The translations under genes and the position numbers were made by a program. The notes beneath the pieces were generated by a model. The model had not been told where the DNA came from. It was given only the letters and a program-made list of their open reading frames with translations, and did no database searches. A stretch of DNA of 64,000 nucleotides from Pseudomonas sp. CCC3.1. Its GTDB lineage: Bacteria > Pseudomonadota > Gammaproteobacteria > Pseudomonadales > Pseudomonadaceae. Location: positions 310,001-374,000 of the forward strand of contig NZ_CP133778.1 in NCBI RefSeq assembly GCF_034347405.1, written 5' to 3'. Positions 59,097 to 64,000 of the stretch are shown here, one piece after another (position 1 is the stretch's first letter; each line of letters begins with the position of its first letter).

Positions 59097-61634
59097 TTAA
59101 TACACGTCCCGCCGGTAACGCCCTTGCTCAATCAGCAGTTCCACTGCCTCAGCACCGAGCATTTCAATCAGCACGTGATCCACACCCGACGCCATGCCTT
59201 GCAAGCTGCCGCAGATGTAAATCGCCGCGCCGTCCGCCAGCCAGCGTCGTACTTCATCAGCCGATTCACGCAGGCGGTCCTGGACATACACCTTCTGTGC
59301 CTGATCGCGTGAAAACGCCAAGTCCAGTCGCGTCAACTCACCACTGGCCAACCAGCCTTGCAGTTCTTCGCGGCAATAGAAGTCGTGCGCGGCATTGCGT
59401 TCGCCAAACAACAACCAGTTGGGTTGCTGGCCTTGGGCAACTCGCGCCTTGAGCAAGCTGCGCAAACCCGCGAGCCCGGTGCCGTTACCCAGCAAAATCA
59501 GCGGGCAAGGCTCGGCAGGGAGATGGAAGCCACTGTTGCGCCGCAGACGCAAGCTGATAGCGGCACCCAGCGGCGCATGCTCAGTCAGCCAGCCAGAACC
59601 CAGGCCCAGGCTGCCATCGGGATGGCGCTCCTGACGCACGATCAGTTGCAGCACACCGTCTTGTGGAATCGAAGCGATGGAGTACTCGCGCATGTTCAGC
59701 GGGATCAAGGCGTCGACCAGCGCTTGGGCGTGCAAGCCCACCAAGTGCCCGCGATTTTCTGGCAACTGGCGGCTGGCCAGTGCCTGAGCGAGGGTCTCTT
59801 GCAGGCCATCAAGGTGGACGAGGGTCTCTGCTGACAGGCCGAGCCCATCAAGCAGGTGCTCGACCGCCCACGCCGATTGCCTTGGCATGACTTCCACCAG
59901 ATCACCGGCCTGCCATGTGTGGCTGGCATCGGGAGCGGTGAGGCCCAGCAGGTAAACCCCGGAACCGCTGCTGCCAGGGTTCAGCAGTTGGCGCTGTTCG
60001 AGGGTCCAGTTGTTGTAGCTCGGGGCTTGCCAGGTGGCGCTGGGTGCGCCGCCCGTGAGTTGGCTGAGTTGTTGTTGCCAATGATGCAGCGCTTCAGGAT
60101 CGCCGCTGTCGACCTGAACCGGGGCAAACAACGACTGTGCGCCGCGCTCGCTCAGCCATTGCTGGATACGGGTCGCAAAGCCGCAAAAATGCGGGTATTG
60201 GCGATCGCCCAAGGCCAGCATCGAGTAGTTGAGCGTGTTCAAGCCCAGCGGCTGGCCCAGTATTTTGCGTTCAAAGCCCCGTGCACTGTCAGGCGCTTCG
60301 CCGTCACCGAAGGTGCTGACCACAAACAAGGCATGGTTGGCCTGCTGCAAATCGTCTTCGCTGACGGCTGCCAGTGGCTGGACGCGCACTGGCAAGCCTG
60401 CCGCCTGCAGTTGCCCGGCGGTTTGCCAGGCCAGTTGTTCGGCAAAACCACTTTGGCTGGCAAAGCCGATCAACCAGGACGGTGCATCGCTGCTTGCAGT
60501 GGCAAAGCCCTGGCGCGCCTGTTTGACCTGACGCTTTTTGCGGCGACGGTCCAGGTACAGCAGCCAGCCCGTAATAAAGAACAGCGGCATGGTCAGGCTG
60601 GCGATGGTCACCACAACGCGCCCGGTAATCCCCCAGTAGCTGCCGGTGTGCAGGGCGTAAATGCTGGTCAGCAATTGCGCCGTGTAGCGCTTGTCGTCAT
60701 AGCGTTCGACCTTTTTTACCGCGCCGGTAGCCGGGTCGAGCATGATCTGGTTGAAGGCGCGCTCGTGAGGTGAGTTCTTCAATAGATAGAAGACGGTCGC
60801 AGGCTGGCCAGCAACAGGCGGCATGCGCACGTTGTACATGCTCAGGTCTGGCCCGGCCGTTTTTTGGATACTGGCCCAGATCGCATCATAGTCAGCGACC
60901 GGCGGTGCGCCTGTAGCACCCGGAGGGCCGCCCCGTCCGCCCTTGCGTTGCTCGCCATTAGGGGAGTCGGAGAAGAGCTTTTGCAGGCCCTGGTTGTACC
61001 ACTCGTATGACCAGGACAAGCCGGTCAGTGCCGACATCAGATAAACAATCAGGCACCAGGTGCCTGCCACTGAGTGCAGGTCCCAATTAAAGCTACGGCC
61101 CTTTTTGGCCCAGTCCAGGGTCAACCAGACGCGCCAGTTCAGCGCGTTGCGTGGCCAGCGCAGGTACAGACCCGACAGACAGAAAAACAGCAGCATCAGC
61201 GTACAAGCCCCGGTGATCTGGCGGCCGGTATCGCCGATGGCCAGAAAACGGTGCAGTTGCAGCATCAGATTAAAGAAGCCCAGCCCACTGACGTCGCCCT
61301 GATAGTCACCGGTGTACGGGTCTACATAACGCAATTGGCCGCGCCGCTCACCGGGTGGCGCGGTGAAAAAAATCCGTGAGGCGCTGTCACTGTCGACGCC
61401 AACCCAGAGCATGGCCACTTGTTTGCCTTCGGTGGCCTCGACCTTGCGTACCAGTTCAGCAGGCGGCAGTACGCCACTGTCGCGTTTCTCGACCTTGAGT
61501 ACGGTGGGGTTGAGCAAGTCCAGCAACTCATCCTGAAAGGACACGGCTGCGCCCGTTATCCCCATCAAGGCCAGGATCAACCCTGCGGTTATCCCGAAAA
61601 ACCAGTGCAGCTGGAACAGGATTTTCTTAAACAC
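59097..61634 (-). CDS. PepSY membrane/flavodoxin/FNR-type reductase (PiuB-like)
   Basis: An 845-residue inner-membrane reductase. Residues about 1-385 are a PepSY-type membrane region (FKKILFQLHWFFGITAGLIL at the start; histidines in QLHRFLAIG, DLHSVAGTW and YALHTGSYWG). Residues about 395-535 are flavodoxin-like (IGFASQSGFAEQLAWQTAGQ). Residues about 560-845 are FAD/NADPH reductase-like (MREYSIASIP and LLGNGTGLAGLRSL). Likely role: reduction of ferric siderophore or periplasmic iron next to the TonB receptor, as for P. aeruginosa PA4513/PiuB. The gene lies after a terminator behind the receptor, so it may have its own promoter. Confidence 0.87.
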   Translation of the reverse strand: MFKKILFQLHWFFGITAGLILALMGITGAAVSFQDELLDLLNPTVLKVEKRDSGVLPPAELVRKVEATEGKQVAMLWVGVDSDSASRIFFTAPPGERRGQLRYVDPYTGDYQGDVSGLGFFNLMLQLHRFLAIGDTGRQITGACTLMLLFFCLSGLYLRWPRNALNWRVWLTLDWAKKGRSFNWDLHSVAGTWCLIVYLMSALTGLSWSYEWYNQGLQKLFSDSPNGEQRKGGRGGPPGATGAPPVADYDAIWASIQKTAGPDLSMYNVRMPPVAGQPATVFYLLKNSPHERAFNQIMLDPATGAVKKVERYDDKRYTAQLLTSIYALHTGSYWGITGRVVVTIASLTMPLFFITGWLLYLDRRRKKRQVKQARQGFATASSDAPSWLIGFASQSGFAEQLAWQTAGQLQAAGLPVRVQPLAAVSEDDLQQANHALFVVSTFGDGEAPDSARGFERKILGQPLGLNTLNYSMLALGDRQYPHFCGFATRIQQWLSERGAQSLFAPVQVDSGDPEALHHWQQQLSQLTGGAPSATWQAPSYNNWTLEQRQLLNPGSSGSGVYLLGLTAPDASHTWQAGDLVEVMPRQSAWAVEHLLDGLGLSAETLVHLDGLQETLAQALASRQLPENRGHLVGLHAQALVDALIPLNMREYSIASIPQDGVLQLIVRQERHPDGSLGLGSGWLTEHAPLGAAISLRLRRNSGFHLPAEPCPLILLGNGTGLAGLRSLLKARVAQGQQPNWLLFGERNAAHDFYCREELQGWLASGELTRLDLAFSRDQAQKVYVQDRLRESADEVRRWLADGAAIYICGSLQGMASGVDHVLIEMLGAEAVELLIEQGRYRRDVY

Positions 61635-61705
61635 GACGACCGCCTTGCTCGCTCAATTGAATGCTTCGCGGCGCATTATGCCGCGTACGACTTTTTTACA
61701 CACAA

Positions 61706-61738
61706 AAGCCCCGGCCACTGAATGGACGGGGCTTTACG
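61706..61738 (-). terminator. Intrinsic terminator after the TonB receptor gene
   Basis: On the minus strand AAAGCCCCGTCC and GGCCGGGGCTTTTG form the stem with a T-run, about 25 bases after the receptor stop. It separates the receptor from the PepSY reductase. Confidence 0.85.
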
Positions 61739-61761
61739 TGCCTTAACGCTTTTACGTCAGC

Positions 61762-64000
61762 TTAGAAATGGAAGCTGGTGGTCAACAAGGCTGTACGTCC
61801 CGCCGCCTGATTGGCGAAGTGGGCCGCGTAGGCTTTGTCGTAGTACGTTTTGTCGGTCAGGTTTTGTACGTTCAGTTGCAGGTCGATGTTTTTGGTCAGC
61901 TTGTAGCTGGCCATCGCGTCGTAGCGAGTGTAAGACGGCACATAAACGGTGTTAGCCGTGTCGCCATACACTTGGTCGACATAGAACGCGCCGCCGCCGA
62001 TGGTCAGCTTCGGCATCACTTCGTACGTGGTCCACAGGCTGAAGCTGTTTTTCGGGGTGTTCGGCATTTGGTTGCCTTTGTCCGACACAGCGGCGGTGTT
62101 GACGCTGCCGTTACGGTTGGCTTTCAGGCCTGGATCAACCAGCTCGCTTTTCAGGTAGCTGTAGCCTGCAAACACTTGCCACTTGTCAGTGATTTTCCCG
62201 CTCGCCGACAGCTCGATACCGTCCACACGGGACTCACCGGCGTTCTCATAGGTGTACGAGTCGGTCAGAACACGGGTGTTCTTCTTCTCGGTTCGGAAGA
62301 TGGCTGCGGTCAGGGACAGACGCTCCTGGAACACATCCCACTTGGTGCCCAGTTCGTAGTTAACGGTTTCTTCGGGCTTCAGGTCGCTGCTGATGACGCT
62401 GCCAGGGGTTACCAGACCATTGCCGTCTACGCCTTCGCCGACCATTGCGCCAGGCGGAGTCGCCGAGGTCGCGTAAGACAGGTAAACGCTGCCGTTATCC
62501 AGTGGTTTCCAGACCAGGCCGGTCTGCCAGTTGAAGAAATTGCTGTCGTTTTTGGCTTTGGTACGGCCTGTCGCAGCGTTGGTGTTGGCGGTGGTGTCGA
62601 ACTGGTCGTAACGCAGGCCGGCGTTGAGCAGCCACTTAGGGTCAAGTTCGATGGTGTCAAACACGTAAGCCGCTTTGGTCACGCCAACGGTGTTGGTGCC
62701 GTAGTAGTTGCGATCGATGGTGCCGATCCACTGGTCACTTGGGTTCGGGTTGGACAGTGAGGTGCACTGGCCGCCGCTGTTACCGACTTTGTCCGGGGTG
62801 CAATTCGGGTTGCTGTTCGGGGTCACGGTGTAGCTGCTGGCGCGGGTTTCTTCGCGAGTGAACTCAATACCCGTGGAGTAGGTGTTTTTGAAACCCATCA
62901 CATTGAAGTTTCCAAACAGGTCGGTCTGGTTGGTGGTGGTTTCGGTGGTCGACACACGGGTGTTGGCACGGCGCCATACGGTGCCGTACTGGTTGACGTT
63001 GTGCTGGCTGTCGTCCGGCTGGGTGAGGATGTAGTCCTGACCGGTGTTGCCGTGACGGAAGGTGTTCTTCACGGTCATCGAGTCGCTCAGATCGTGTTCG
63101 AACGAAATGGTGCTGATGTCGGCGCGGGTTTTGCGGAAGTCACGGTCTTTGAGGCCGTAGAAGTTGCTGCTGTCGCCGCCATTGTCTGGCTTGTCGTGCA
63201 CGTGAACCGCTGTTTTAGAGCTGTTGCTGTAGCCGTATGGAATGCCCGAGTCCGGCAGGTCGTTGCTTTCCAGGTGGTAGTAGCTGAGGTTCAGGCGGGT
63301 TTCAGTGCCCAGGCCGAAGGTCAGCGACGGCGCAACGCCCCAGCGGTCGTAGTTGACCGATTGACGACCGGCAACGTTTTGCTCATGGCTCATCAGGTTC
63401 AGGCGGAACGCGGCGGTGTCCAGGAACTGACGGTTAATGTCCACCGTGTAGCGGCGGGTCTGGTCTGAGCCGTAAGTGAAGCCACCGTTGAGGAAGTCAC
63501 CCAGTTTTGGGGTCTTGCTCACCAGGTTCAAGCTACCGCCCGCCGAGCCACGGCCACCGAAGGATGAGTTCGGGCCTTTGCTGACTTCGATGGATTCAAC
63601 GTCGAAAATTTCGCGGGTCTGGCCGCCGGTGTCACGCACGCCATCGAGGTAGGTGTCGCCCTGAGCGTCAAAACCACGGATGAAAGGACGATCGCCTTGC
63701 GGGTTGCCGCCTTCGCCTGCGCCGAATGTCACACCCGGAACGGTGCGCAATGCGTCTTGCAGCGAAGTGGCTGCGGTGTCTTGCAGCACTTGTTGAGGGA
63801 TCACGGTGACGGAGCGCGGGGTGTCGACCAGTGGCGCTGTGTACTTTTGCGAGCTGCCTTTATCGGTCTGATAAGACTGCTGGGTTTGCTCGCCCGAGAC
63901 CGTGGTCGCGCCAAGAGAAATACTGTTGCTCTGAGCTTTGCTGTCAGTGCTTTCGGCGGCTTGAGCCAGATGGCCAGCCGAGGTCGCAGTCATTGCAACG
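61762..64000 (-). CDS. TonB-dependent siderophore receptor (PiuA/Fiu-like), partial
   Basis: At least 745 residues; the first part of the signal peptide lies beyond base 64000 (the frame still reads open at the edge as VAMTATSAGHLAQA). The plug domain follows (YTAPLVDTPRSVTVIPQQVL, PFIRGFDAQGDTYLDGVRD, VSKGPNSSFGGRGSAGGSLN), and then a 22-strand barrel ends in LLTTSFHF with a terminal aromatic. The composition resembles catecholate receptors such as PiuA and Fiu, which in P. aeruginosa also admit siderophore-antibiotic conjugates. Exact ligand cannot be read from sequence. A terminator separates it from the downstream PepSY reductase. Confidence 0.9.
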   Translation of the reverse strand, partial: VAMTATSAGHLAQAAESTDSKAQSNSISLGATTVSGEQTQQSYQTDKGSSQKYTAPLVDTPRSVTVIPQQVLQDTAATSLQDALRTVPGVTFGAGEGGNPQGDRPFIRGFDAQGDTYLDGVRDTGGQTREIFDVESIEVSKGPNSSFGGRGSAGGSLNLVSKTPKLGDFLNGGFTYGSDQTRRYTVDINRQFLDTAAFRLNLMSHEQNVAGRQSVNYDRWGVAPSLTFGLGTETRLNLSYYHLESNDLPDSGIPYGYSNSSKTAVHVHDKPDNGGDSSNFYGLKDRDFRKTRADISTISFEHDLSDSMTVKNTFRHGNTGQDYILTQPDDSQHNVNQYGTVWRRANTRVSTTETTTNQTDLFGNFNVMGFKNTYSTGIEFTREETRASSYTVTPNSNPNCTPDKVGNSGGQCTSLSNPNPSDQWIGTIDRNYYGTNTVGVTKAAYVFDTIELDPKWLLNAGLRYDQFDTTANTNAATGRTKAKNDSNFFNWQTGLVWKPLDNGSVYLSYATSATPPGAMVGEGVDGNGLVTPGSVISSDLKPEETVNYELGTKWDVFQERLSLTAAIFRTEKKNTRVLTDSYTYENAGESRVDGIELSASGKITDKWQVFAGYSYLKSELVDPGLKANRNGSVNTAAVSDKGNQMPNTPKNSFSLWTTYEVMPKLTIGGGAFYVDQVYGDTANTVYVPSYTRYDAMASYKLTKNIDLQLNVQNLTDKTYYDKAYAAHFANQAAGRTALLTTSFHF

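Noticed and set aside
1..64000. Search for CRISPR arrays, insertion sequences, prophage genes, restriction systems or secondary-metabolite clusters
   Set aside because: No regularly spaced repeats, transposase or integrase motifs, phage structural genes, methylase/nuclease pairs or synthase-type genes were seen; repeats present are REP pairs.

Overview
The window is a piece of a Pseudomonas chromosome, most likely the P. fluorescens lineage in the broad sense. Gene order follows the P. aeruginosa PA4570-to-PA4513 neighbourhood: fklB, ispB, rplU-rpmA, obg, proB, rpsT, murJ, ribF, ileS, lspA, fkpB, ispH, pilin genes, thiO, bamD, rluD, pgeF, clpB, ndh, yacG, coaE, pilD-pilC-pilA, nadC, ampD-ampE, then a PiuA/PiuB-like iron pair. 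Many intergenic spaces hold paired REP palindromes typical of this genus. No insertion sequence, prophage or CRISPR array was seen.

Layout. 0-8.3 kb: a DUF4105 fragment, a DUF3015 protein, a Lon-family protease, two uncharacterised genes (one a 610-residue lipoprotein), a UPF0114 membrane protein, FklB, a small gene behind a Fur-box-like palindrome, and YjdM. 8.3-21.5 kb: a housekeeping block for isoprenoids, ribosomal proteins, Obg, proline, peptidoglycan flipping, riboflavin kinase, IleS and lipoprotein signal peptidase. 21.5-25.8 kb: minor type IV pilins and thiO. 25.9-31.5 kb: bamD, the rluD-pgeF pair, and clpB behind a sigma-32-like promoter. 31.6-32.3 kb: tRNA-Asn, -Pro and -Lys plus a second, identical tRNA-Pro. 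32.3-36.7 kb: a glutamine/glutamate acid-resistance module (gadC, glsA, gadB) bracketed by two copies of one REP family. 36.7-40.5 kb: NADH dehydrogenase II, DUF1780, possible gene remnants and an OprD-family porin. 40.7-44.3 kb: yacG, coaE, pilD, pilC and pilA. 44.4-50.7 kb: an Ada/AlkA glycosylase with Ogt, NadC, a DUF1631 protein and AmpDE. 50.8-58.5 kb: tatD, cra and the fructose PTS operon fruBKA with a Cra operator. 58.5-64 kb: an orphan secreted cysteine-rich protein, a PepSY/flavoreductase and a TonB-dependent receptor that runs off the window.

The least ordinary parts are: (1) a reduced type IV pilus gene set, with pilB missing between pilA and pilC, pilY1/pilY2 missing between pilX and pilE, and pilSR missing between thiO and bamD; (2) the REP-flanked acid-resistance module beside a duplicated tRNA; (3) an AT-rich orphan gene for a secreted protein with eight cysteines; (4) an iron-box-controlled small gene; (5) a possible transporter remnant with a 15-bp perfect inverted repeat next to the porin; and (6) REP elements that supply stop codons of neighbouring genes. 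No wholly new multi-gene system could be demonstrated. Everything here rests on reading the sequence and recalled family knowledge, without database searches.
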